From positions 1-5,207 of the forward strand of contig CAJWZG010000197.1 in NCBI GenBank assembly GCA_913049565.1: 5,207 nt of DNA, written 5' to 3'. Shown in pieces: positions 1-5,207 of this stretch. This DNA is from an uncultured Gammaproteobacteria bacterium. Its GTDB lineage: Bacteria; Pseudomonadota; Gammaproteobacteria; Pseudomonadales; Azotimanducaceae_A. Below the pieces are notes generated by a model. It did not search any database and had not been told where the DNA came from. It saw only the letters and a list, made by a program, of their open reading frames with translations. The position numbers were made by a program, and so were the translations under genes. Within the stretch, counting starts at the first letter, position 1. Each line of letters begins with the position of its first letter.

Positions 1-1
1 C

Positions 2-217
2 ATTCGTAATCGTGCGGAGAGCGCTTATCACCCCTGCGGAACCTGTCGTATGGGTAGCGATTCTGCAGCGGTGGTGGATCCGCTGGCGCGGGTAAACGGG
101 GTCGACGGGTTGCGCGTGATTGATACCTCGATATTCCCGCACATTACTAACGGCAATCTTAATGCTCCGACCATTATGCTTGCCGAAAAATTGGCTGACG
201 CGATCAGAGGACGATGA
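2..217 (+). CDS. GMC-family FAD-dependent oxidoreductase, C-terminal end (partial)
   Basis: The last 71 codons of a gene that begins before the window. GMC enzymes (choline, alcohol and sugar dehydrogenases or oxidases) oxidise an alcohol group using FAD. Visible here is the C-terminal substrate-domain signature: HPCGTCRMG with the catalytic histidine at partial residue 10, then [19 protein letters not shown], then [16 protein letters not shown]. In that last stretch N54 is in the place of the second catalytic residue (His or Asn in the family). The order and spacing match choline dehydrogenase-like members, but the substrate cannot be read from this fragment. The stop codon overlaps the start of the next gene (ATGA), so the two are probably translationally coupled. 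The family call is secure; the specific enzyme is unknown. Confidence 0.93.
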   Translation: MRNRAESAYHPCGTCRMGSDSAAVVDPLARVNGVDGLRVIDTSIFPHITNGNLNAPTIMLAEKLADAIRGR

Positions 218-1053
218 GTTTAGGAGGCTCCATCACGGTAACACCGCTCACTCCGGTCATCGGCGCCGAAGTCGCAGGTGTTGAGCTTACCGTGGCTCAG
301 GGTTCGCAGATCGAAGAGATTAAACAGGCCTTTACGCGTTACCAGGTGCTCGTATTTCGCGAGCAGAGCCTAGATGCTGAGCAGCACAAGGCCTTCGCTC
401 GGCACTTTGGGGCACTGCATATTCATCCGCGCTACAGCCATTTGGGTGCAGAGGGCGATCCCGAATTGTTCATTATTAATACCCACGCGGACTCGAAGTA
501 CAGTAATGGTGAAGCTTGGCATTCCGACGTGTCGTGCGATCCTTTACCGCCCATGGCATCGCTGCTCTATGTGGAACAGCCGCCGCCCGATGGCGGTGGC
601 GACACAATGTTTGCAAACATGTGTGAAGCCTATGCCGCGTTGTCGCCGCCAATCAAACAGTGGTTGCTTGGGCTTCAAGCTGAACATGACGGTCGCAAGG
701 ACCTAGCCGCGTACAACGTTAGGTTGGCACCTGAGCAGAGCTACCCGCGGGCTGTTCATCCTGTCGTGACTCGACATCCAGAAACCGGTCAGCCGATACT
801 GTTTGTTAATGGCAGTTTTACCAGCAAAATTTTAGGTTTGGACAAAACCGAGAGCGATGCGACGCTTGAAATGTTGTGTGCTCATATAGAAAGCAATCCG
901 CGATGGCAATGTCGAGTGCGTTGGTCGTCGCGAACGTTGGTGATGTGGGATAACCGCTGTGCCCAACATCATGCGGTTTGGGATTATCACCCCCACACCC
1001 GTTATGCCCGGCGTGTCACAGTAAGCAGTGCAGAAGCACCGAAGGGATACTAG
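214..1053 (+). CDS. TauD/TfdA-family Fe(II)/2-oxoglutarate-dependent dioxygenase
   Basis: A complete 279-residue enzyme, the usual length for the family. These enzymes hydroxylate a substrate while decarboxylating 2-oxoglutarate to succinate. The iron triad is visible: H103 and D105 in WHSDVS, and distal H252 in [15 protein letters not shown]263, 11 residues after H252, matches the TauD arginine that binds 2-oxoglutarate. R267, 15 residues after it, matches the TauD arginine that contacts the taurine sulfonate. The segment [10 protein letters not shown] (65-74) matches the TauD region with the other substrate-binding histidine. The start is chosen because it overlaps the preceding stop (ATGA) and has AGAGGA just upstream, although with short spacing. 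No tauABC transporter is visible and the partner is an alcohol oxidoreductase, so taurine is not assured. Another sulfonate or a carboxylated substrate is equally possible. Confidence 0.93.
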   Translation: MSLGGSITVTPLTPVIGAEVAGVELTVAQGSQIEEIKQAFTRYQVLVFREQSLDAEQHKAFARHFGALHIHPRYSHLGAEGDPELFIINTHADSKYSNGEAWHSDVSCDPLPPMASLLYVEQPPPDGGGDTMFANMCEAYAALSPPIKQWLLGLQAEHDGRKDLAAYNVRLAPEQSYPRAVHPVVTRHPETGQPILFVNGSFTSKILGLDKTESDATLEMLCAHIESNPRWQCRVRWSSRTLVMWDNRCAQHHAVWDYHPHTRYARRVTVSSAEAPKGY

Positions 1054-1084
1054 GGCTTCGGACTGTTTATGGGCTTAATCTGGT

Positions 1085-1474
1085 TCAGTGATGCTCGCAA
1101 TCACAGGCTCTGCAGGCGCGGTAGTTTAACAAGTGAGCGGACGCAATAACTAAGGCGCCTAGAACGCTCAAGCTGGTTTCGCCAACGTCGCCAAATAGAA
1201 TGCCACCGCCCACGGCAGCGCTCAAAAGAATTGTGACCCCTATTAATCCAAGCGTGGGTATACGCCAGCTTCGATGTTTGCGGCAACCCAGACTCAAAGC
1301 CAGTGCGCTGGTCGGCACGACTAAAGCGATTAGCGCGATGTGAAAACTTTCGTCGGCAAACGCAAAGCTTGCCAGCAGCGGTGCAACACTGATTAATAGC
1401 GGAATCGCTAAGCAGTGCACTAGGCATAACGCTGACAGGCCTATCGAAAATCGATCCAGCAATCCGATGATCAT
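1085..1474 (-). CDS. MerC-domain small inner-membrane protein, putative metal-ion transporter
   Basis: A 129-residue hydrophobic protein with four probable membrane segments (about 10-38, 44-64, 72-95 and 101-118). The first contains the metal-ligand cluster C17-L-V-H20-C21, as in MerC-domain proteins, which move mercuric or other soft metal ions across the inner membrane. The cytoplasm-proximal tail ends in C121, C124, C126, H128 and H129, a second potential metal site. The chosen ATG lies 2 nt after the zur stop and has AGGA 9 nt upstream. A longer reading from 1519 would overlap zur by 43 nt and add an arginine-rich stretch that looks non-native. No merR, merT, merP or merA is present. Position directly behind a zinc repressor suggests zinc or a related metal rather than mercury; that is inference. 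Confidence 0.82.
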   Translation of the reverse strand: MIIGLLDRFSIGLSALCLVHCLAIPLLISVAPLLASFAFADESFHIALIALVVPTSALALSLGCRKHRSWRIPTLGLIGVTILLSAAVGGGILFGDVGETSLSVLGALVIASAHLLNYRACRACDCEHH

Positions 1475-1476
1475 TA

Positions 1477-1959
1477 TTAGGTTCCTAATTCTGGCATGGC
1501 GCAATCGTTGCACAGGCATTCAAGTTCGAGTTGGTCGCTGAGCAGCCGAAAACCCGTTGTTTTCGCAGCCAGAGCGATGCTCTCAGTAAGGTCGTTCGCG
1601 ACTCCCAACTCTTTGACGTTGCTGCAGCCTGTACAGATTAGAAACTGCGGGGTTGCGTGAGCGTGATCACAGGCGATGTGCGCGCAGGCGACATATTTGT
1701 TGGCTGTGTTAAGTCGATGCACGAGACCGATGGACTGGAGAAACCGAAGAATTCGGTAGACTGACATTGGTAATAACGTTGCTTCAACACCCTGTCGACT
1801 GTCGTCCGCTAGGTCGTAGGCCGACAGCGCTTTTTTTGATTTTACTAAACTCGTAAGTACCTGACGCCGTTTTGCCGTCAGTTTGCTGCCATGTTCGGCG
1901 CAATACCGAGCCGCGTGCTCAACTATGACTTCGGGCTTCAATGGTGTATCTCGACTCAT
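1477..1959 (-). CDS. zur: Zur-type zinc-responsive repressor (Fur family)
   Basis: A complete 160-residue Fur-family regulator. The winged helix covers about residues 10-82 (LTAKRRQVL, then SAYDL and the recognition helix around PMSVYRILRFL). The zinc ligands line up with E. coli Zur. The structural site is C109-x2-C112 with C150-x2-C153. The regulatory site is H81, C92, H101 and E117, with spacings equal to E. coli Zur or off by one residue. The SAYDL motif and the C-terminal CNDC pair favour Zur over Fur, PerR or Nur. It would bind DNA when zinc-loaded and repress uptake genes. It lies 45 nt after the permease and 2 nt before the MerC-like gene, so it is probably part of the same transcript and autoregulated through the operator at 4067-4083. 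An in-frame TGA upstream excludes a longer N-terminus. The Shine-Dalgarno match is poor. Confidence 0.93.
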   Translation of the reverse strand: MSRDTPLKPEVIVEHAARYCAEHGSKLTAKRRQVLTSLVKSKKALSAYDLADDSRQGVEATLLPMSVYRILRFLQSIGLVHRLNTANKYVACAHIACDHAHATPQFLICTGCSNVKELGVANDLTESIALAAKTTGFRLLSDQLELECLCNDCAMPELGT

Positions 1960-2004
1960 GAGCGAGTGCCAGTGCGGCCCTCAAGGGGTTTCATATGGAG
2001 GCTT

Positions 2005-3342
2005 TTAACCATTTTGTTGGCCTGCACCGTATGAGCGCGCGACGGCATAAGCCTGCCATGCAGGCACTAAACTCAAAATGAGCGTGGTTAAGTAAATCAG
2101 CGCTAAGGCGATGAAGCTCGAGGGATACAGGATCTGTAGGGACAGGGCGAGGCCCAGCTCGCTGGCTAGTAGGTTGTTTGCAAGAGCTATCGCAGCGAAT
2201 AGGCCTGCCATCGCAAGTGCAACACCTATTGTCACAACAAGTAGTGATTCAATAATCAAAAGAACCACAATGAACAGCGATGGCGCCCCAATGCTGCGCA
2301 ATATTTCGATCTCTCTTTTGCGTTCCCGCATCGAGGCGAGCATCATCGCGTTTAGTCCGAATAGCGCAGAGATAAAAACCAACACTGATATGCCGCGCAG
2401 CACATTTTCCACGCCGCCGACAAGCCCCCAAAGTTGAGCAAGGGCGAAGCCAGGCAAAATCGCCAGAAGCGCTTCGTCCTGAAATTCATTTACCCAACGC
2501 TGAATCTGCAGGGTAAATGGGGCTGAATCCAAGCCCACCAATATTGCCGTTACCGTACCGACGGGCGGGTGATCATGCTCTTCATGGTGTTCGTCTGTAT
2601 GCGCGGCATGCTGCTCGTGGTCTTCATGCTCATCATGGTGTTCGTCTGTATTCGCGGCGTGCTGCTCGTGCTCTTCATGTTTTTTGTCTTTTGGATCTGC
2701 ATGAATTGCTTCTATCGCCTCCAAACTTACGAATAACGCGTTATCCACCGGCGTGCCCGTTGTCGCCAGTACACCGCTCACCGAGAAGGTGACTTGATCA
2801 TGATGGGTGAAACTGGTGTCCGCCATGCCATGGCTGAGAATGAGTTCATCGCCCAATTTGTAGGCCAACTCTGCTGCCACGCGTGACCCCACGACCACGT
2901 CGAGGGTGGCGTCGAAATGCTGGCCGCTTTGAAAGACCAGCGGCTCACTTTGACCATACTTATAACGATCGAAGAATTCGGCGGACGTGCCCACAACGCG
3001 AAAGTTTTTATGCGAGTCCCCCAGTGAAATCGGTACAACCCACTCCACGTGTTGCTGCTCGCTGATCGCCTCCACAGACTCCCATGAAACATTAGCGGTC
3101 GGCGTTCCGATGCGGAAAATAGACAGCAGCAGCAGATTGATTTCGCCAGTCCTGGCGCCAACGATTAGATCGACGTTCGAGACCGTGCTAGCAAAACTCG
3201 ATCGCGCCTCGTGCCGTACATGCTCGACACTGAGCAGCACAAATACACTTGTAGCCACGGCAGCGGTCGCTAGTGCCACGCCGCCAAAGCGATACAAGAG
3301 GCTTTGATAAGCGACGTTGCATAATGCGCGCAGTGTGCTCAT
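2005..3342 (-). CDS. MacB/FtsX-like ABC transporter permease with His-rich periplasmic loop
   Basis: A 445-residue inner-membrane permease. The topology is typical of the MacB/FtsX/LolCE type: one membrane segment near residues 21-39, a large periplasmic domain (about 40-310), then three C-terminal segments (about 312-334, 355-388 and 408-430). The cytoplasmic loop RERKREIEILRSIGA (339-353) is the family's contact site for the ATPase. Residues 222-258 in the periplasmic domain hold 13 histidines among Asp and Glu, a likely zinc-binding insertion (see repeat). The ATG at 3342 shares one base with the ATPase stop (TGATG), which points to coupled translation; a TTG one codon earlier is less likely. 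The context (ATPase partner, zur, DUF3299 protein, Zur-like operator) suggests an envelope zinc-acquisition or mechanotransmission role. As I recall, P. aeruginosa PA4063-PA4066 and Vibrio zrg genes have comparable content. The family is certain; transported cargo, if any, is unknown. Confidence 0.9.
   Translation of the reverse strand: MSTLRALCNVAYQSLLYRFGGVALATAAVATSVFVLLSVEHVRHEARSSFASTVSNVDLIVGARTGEINLLLLSIFRIGTPTANVSWESVEAISEQQHVEWVVPISLGDSHKNFRVVGTSAEFFDRYKYGQSEPLVFQSGQHFDATLDVVVGSRVAAELAYKLGDELILSHGMADTSFTHHDQVTFSVSGVLATTGTPVDNALFVSLEAIEAIHADPKDKKHEEHEQHAANTDEHHDEHEDHEQHAAHTDEHHEEHDHPPVGTVTAILVGLDSAPFTLQIQRWVNEFQDEALLAILPGFALAQLWGLVGGVENVLRGISVLVFISALFGLNAMMLASMRERKREIEILRSIGAPSLFIVVLLIIESLLVVTIGVALAMAGLFAAIALANNLLASELGLALSLQILYPSSFIALALIYLTTLILSLVPAWQAYAVARSYGAGQQNG
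2572..2673 (-). repeat. 51-bp tandem duplication encoding a His-rich 17-residue repeat
   Basis: Two adjacent 51 bp units (2572-2622 and 2623-2673) inside the permease gene match at 46 of 51 positions by direct comparison. Each encodes 17 residues of the pattern (E/D)HEQHAA(N/H)TDEHH(D/E)EH(E/D), and 13 of 17 residues are identical between the copies. The unit is a whole number of codons, so the frame is kept. The copies cover permease residues 224-257, within the periplasmic domain. The high DNA identity points to recent duplication. Such arrays often vary in copy number between strains, and His/Asp/Glu arrays of this kind usually bind zinc or nickel. Confidence 0.93.
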
Positions 3343-4040
3343 CAATGTGCACCAACAGATTGGTTTAGGTCAGTCAGCGCGATTCGATCTTCAAACATGT
3401 CGCCGATTGACGGGTCATGGCTGACAAACACCATTGCGCAATTTGTGTCGTCGAGCACCTCATTAAGGAGGTTTAGAAACGACGCTTTATTAGCGTGATC
3501 GAGCGCCGAGGTAGGCTCATCCACAAGCAGTAGGGCCGGAGAATTTATCAACGCGCGCACGATCGCCACGCGTTGTTGTTGGCCAATACTTAATTGCTCC
3601 GCCTTGCGGTCGCTCAAGCTGAGATCGAGGTTAACTCGTTCTAGCAGTTCCAACGCGCGTGCTCGCAGCGCAGTTGACGAGCCACTACCAAACTGGGCGG
3701 CCAGCATAATATTGTCCAGCACCGATAAAAACGGAATCAGGTTGAAGTGTTGAAACACGACGCCGATATTTTTCGCCCGAAAAGCATCTCGCTTGCGACC
3801 GCTCAGCTGCGAGATGGGCGTATTAAGAATGGAGACGGTTCCGGATGTGGGCGTGCGAAGGCCGGCAAGTAACGCGAGTAGGGTTGATTTACCGCTGCCG
3901 GAATTGCCTTGCAGAAAAACCCGCTGATTAGGTTCAACTTCCCAGATTGGAATGTTCAAAACCGGGCTCATGCCTGGGCTGAAACCAAAAACGAGTTCTT
4001 TGATCTCAATCGCTACTGCTGTATTTTCCTGCTTTGACAA
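3342..4040 (-). CDS. ABC transporter ATP-binding protein (LolD/MacB-type)
   Basis: A 232-residue stand-alone nucleotide-binding subunit, normal length for the LolD/FtsE/MacB-N group. All motifs are present: Walker A GNSGSGKST (45-53), Q-loop Q97 in VVFQHFNLIPFLSVLDN, signature LSIGQQQR (150-157, with Ile in place of the usual first Gly), Walker B LLLVDEP (170-176), D-loop SALD (178-181) and switch histidine H208. It should power the permease encoded by the next gene, whose ATG overlaps its stop codon. The start is TTG. An in-frame TGA lies two codons upstream and the next Met (residue 24) is too close to Walker A, so TTG is the only reasonable choice despite no clear Shine-Dalgarno site. It is the first gene of the minus-strand operon, next to the Zur-like operator. 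Confidence 0.93.
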   Translation of the reverse strand: MSKQENTAVAIEIKELVFGFSPGMSPVLNIPIWEVEPNQRVFLQGNSGSGKSTLLALLAGLRTPTSGTVSILNTPISQLSGRKRDAFRAKNIGVVFQHFNLIPFLSVLDNIMLAAQFGSGSSTALRARALELLERVNLDLSLSDRKAEQLSIGQQQRVAIVRALINSPALLLVDEPTSALDHANKASFLNLLNEVLDDTNCAMVFVSHDPSIGDMFEDRIALTDLNQSVGAH

Positions 4041-4100
4041 TGATCAATCTGTACGTTAAGTGCGTGATGATACAATGTAACATTTTTCGGGGCGCTAACA
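4041..4100. promoter_or_regulatory. Divergent intergenic promoter region between ATPase and DUF3299 genes
   Basis: Sixty bases separate two head-to-head genes, so both promoters must lie here or run into the coding ends. A -10-like hexamer is present on each strand inside the operator palindrome. On the plus strand this is TGATACAAT (4068-4076, extended -10 form). On the minus strand it is TATCAT (4072 down to 4067, five of six matches to consensus). No good -35 hexamer is spaced correctly from either. Exact transcription starts are uncertain, but a repressor bound at the palindrome would block both directions. Confidence 0.5.
4067..4083. promoter_or_regulatory. Predicted Zur operator (Zur box)
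   Basis: The 17-mer ATGATACAATGTAACAT is an inverted repeat: seven of eight arm positions pair around a central base. With its right flank TT it matches 16 of 19 positions of ATGTTATAATATAACATTT, the core of the gammaproteobacterial Zur box as I remember it. It sits midway between two divergent genes and a zur gene lies in one of the two units, which supports binding by that protein. It overlaps the candidate -10 elements on both strands, so zinc-loaded Zur would silence both units. Not experimentally shown. Confidence 0.75.
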
Positions 4101-4562
4101 ATGCACAAGCTCGCTTACTTAGTTAAAGTTTTCCTGGTCAGTACTGCTTTGCTGGCGTCTCAGTTTGCTTTGGGTGACGCCAAGACGTTGTCATGGCAGG
4201 ATTTGCTGCCCCAGATTGACGATACTTTAAACCTAGACGATGGAATAAATTGGGGTGAGCGTGTGCGCTTGGACCTGAACCAACAAGACGTTCGTATTCC
4301 TGGATTTATGGTGCCTTTGGAATACAAAGAAAGCGAAGTGGTGACACGTTTCCTTTTGGTGCCCTATTTTGGCGCTTGTTATCATGAACCGCCGCCGCCG
4401 CCGAATCAGACGATATATGCGGTATACGAACCAGGTTACGAATTGGGAGAGATTTGGCAGCCAATATGGATCGAAGGCACAATCTCGGCAAGTCGTGTTG
4501 AAGAAGATCTGGCGACGGCGTCGTACTCTGTGAGCGCTACGGCCATCGAGCCTTACAATTAG
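4101..4562 (+). CDS. DUF3299-family exported protein linked to zinc/ABC-permease cluster
   Basis: A complete 153-residue protein. Residues 1-25 form a Sec signal peptide: K3 and K9, then a hydrophobic core to ALG, with probable cleavage near residue 25. There is no lipobox cysteine, so it is likely a soluble periplasmic protein. The mature part holds the DUF3299 hallmarks: VRIPGFMVPLEY (64-75) and FLLVPYFGACYHEPPPPPN (84-102), where C93 and H95 flank a turn before five prolines. It ends with an OB-like beta-rich segment (VYEPGY to SATAIEP). Proteins of this family are repeatedly found beside MacB-like ATPase/permease pairs in zinc-regulated loci, from memory. C93 and H95 could bind metal, but no biochemical function is known to me. 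It is divergent from the ATPase and shares the Zur-like operator. The start has GGGG 8 nt upstream. Confidence 0.85.
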   Translation: MHKLAYLVKVFLVSTALLASQFALGDAKTLSWQDLLPQIDDTLNLDDGINWGERVRLDLNQQDVRIPGFMVPLEYKESEVVTRFLLVPYFGACYHEPPPPPNQTIYAVYEPGYELGEIWQPIWIEGTISASRVEEDLATASYSVSATAIEPYN

Positions 4563-4569
4563 GGAATAC

Positions 4570-4818
4570 TTAAGAAATATCGCCTAAATCCCGCAATCGT
4601 ATACTTACATTAGGATAGCGCTCCATAGTCCGTCGAATGCGTGGCGTGCTAAAGCGTGCTGCCTTGGATTGGATCAATAGGGGGGGCGCGTTGCGGTACC
4701 GCGCAACCTGCGTGACACTTAAATAATGTAGACGTGCATCTGCCGGAATAATCCAGCAGTGAGCACACGCTGTTGGCCGGTCGGTAAATGACTCATTTCT
4801 GCGAGACTCACTTAATGC
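4570..4818 (-). other. Unassigned open reading frame without start codon in the 4563-4814 intergenic stretch
   Basis: The 252 bp between the DUF3299 gene and the dipeptidase gene contains no recognised gene. One minus-strand frame stays open for 82 codons, ending in TAA at 4572-4570 and bounded upstream by TGA at 4821-4819. Its translation includes ACAHCWIIPADARLHYL and ends IRLRDLGDIS. There is no ATG or GTG before an ATG about two thirds in, only an internal TTG, and its 5' end runs antisense into the dipeptidase start. It may be chance, or the remnant of a gene lost by truncation. I do not recognise a family. Confidence 0.15.
4690..4707. repeat. Small inverted repeat in intergenic region
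   Basis: GTTGCG and CGCAAC pair across six bases; the same stretch contains the perfect 10 nt palindrome GCGGTACCGC (4693-4702). It follows a run of seven G (4680-4686). No T-tract follows on either strand, so it is not a convincing intrinsic terminator. It could be a minor hairpin or a protein site; no role is assigned. Confidence 0.3.
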
Positions 4819-5207
4819 TCATACAATCAAAAAGCGACAAAAGACCATTCAGCTCCAGGCGGTTCATGCCGTTTCTCACTTTGTTTGGCGCGTCACTGGC
4901 GAGCGTTCCGGTAGGTGCCGACGACATAGTCGAACGTGCAAAAGAGATACATGAACGTGTCATAACGCTCGATACGCACGTGGATATCTCGCCGGATAAC
5001 TTCACGCCAGAAGTAAACTATTTAACGGCGCCCAATACTCAGGTTGACTTGCCTCGCATGGAGGCAGGTGGTCTTAATGCCGCATTTTTCATCGTTTATG
5101 TGGGTCAAGGCCCTTTGACGGACGAAGGCTATGCATCGGCCTACGAAACCGCGATGCAAAAGTTTGATGCGATTCATTGGATGACCGAAGAACTTGCACC
5201 CGGGCGC
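4815..5207 (+). CDS. Peptidase M19 (membrane dipeptidase family), N-terminal part (partial)
   Basis: The first 131 codons of a gene that continues past the window; the usual full length is near 350-420 residues. M19 enzymes are binuclear-zinc dipeptidases. The metal-binding HxD pair is visible as H55 and D57 in VITLDTHVDIS, followed by VDLPRMEAGGLNAAFFIVYV (77-96), a typical M19 segment. The N-terminus has a basic stretch with a twin arginine, SSRRFMPFL (13-21), then a hydrophobic core to VGADD, so it is exported with cleavage near residue 35. The twin arginine resembles a Tat signal, but the position usually held by Phe is Met, so Sec is also possible. An ATG at 4788 in the same frame would add nine residues. 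The distal ligands (Glu and His residues) lie outside the window. No Zur box was seen upstream. Confidence 0.88.
   Translation, partial: MLIQSKSDKRPFSSRRFMPFLTLFGASLASVPVGADDIVERAKEIHERVITLDTHVDISPDNFTPEVNYLTAPNTQVDLPRMEAGGLNAAFFIVYVGQGPLTDEGYASAYETAMQKFDAIHWMTEELAPGR

Noticed and set aside
1054..1084. Bidirectional terminator between the convergent dioxygenase and MerC-like genes
   Set aside because: Only 31 bases, with no stable inverted repeat and no T-run visible.
1085..1474. Reading this region as part of a mercury-resistance operon
   Set aside because: No merR, merT, merP or merA is visible, and the gene is tied to zur by a 2 nt gap.
1475..1519. Longer N-terminus for the MerC-like protein starting at 1519
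   Set aside because: It would overlap zur by 43 nt and add a basic stretch; the ATG at 1474 has AGGA upstream and gives a normal start before the first membrane segment.
2517..2792. Plus-strand open frame with repeated histidine-containing motifs
   Set aside because: It is the antisense shadow of the His-rich tandem repeat inside the permease gene; the minus-strand frame is part of a complete family protein.
4034..4039. Perfect TTGACA hexamer as a -35 element for the DUF3299 gene
   Set aside because: It lies inside the ATPase start region, the bases at 16-18 nt spacing give only a poor -10, and the better -10-like TACAAT is 31 nt away.
4690..4707. Hairpin as intrinsic terminator of the DUF3299 gene
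   Set aside because: It lies about 130 nt past the stop codon, the stem is only six pairs and no T-tract follows.
4563..4814. A second Zur box controlling the dipeptidase gene
   Set aside because: AT-rich spots such as the one around 4718-4732 were compared with the palindrome at 4067-4083; none has matching arms.

Overview
The window looks like a piece of a proteobacterial chromosome, most likely gammaproteobacterial. The Zur protein, the Zur-type operator and the MacB/FtsX-type transporter all fit that group, and the genes are tightly packed with several 1-4 nt overlaps. Genus cannot be read from the sequence. There is no rRNA, tRNA, CRISPR array or insertion sequence.

Left edge (2-1053, + strand): the last 71 codons of a GMC-family FAD oxidoreductase run through an ATGA overlap into a complete TauD/TfdA-type Fe(II)/2-oxoglutarate dioxygenase. 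This is a small catabolic pair that meets the next block tail to tail.

Centre (1085-4562): a predicted zinc-homeostasis module. Four minus-strand genes form one probable operon: ABC ATPase, MacB/FtsX-like permease, Zur-type zinc repressor and MerC-domain membrane protein. The junctions are a 1 nt overlap, a 45 nt gap and a 2 nt gap. A DUF3299-type secreted protein is transcribed divergently from the head of the operon. The 60 bp between the two units holds a 17 nt near-perfect palindrome that closely resembles the gammaproteobacterial Zur box. The permease carries a 37-residue periplasmic segment with 13 histidines, built from a 51 bp tandem duplication. Together these suggest a zinc-starvation-induced envelope system that includes its own repressor. 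The pathway assignment is inference; the motifs are visible.

Right edge (4563-5207): a 252 bp intergenic stretch contains only an unassigned open frame on the minus strand without a usable start codon. It is followed by the beginning of an M19 membrane-dipeptidase-family gene with an export signal that resembles a Tat signal; the gene is cut by the window end.

The strongest novelty candidate is the central module: Zur box, transporter with a His-rich loop inside the permease, repressor and MerC-like protein in one operon. Its parts are known families, but the combination is worth following up.
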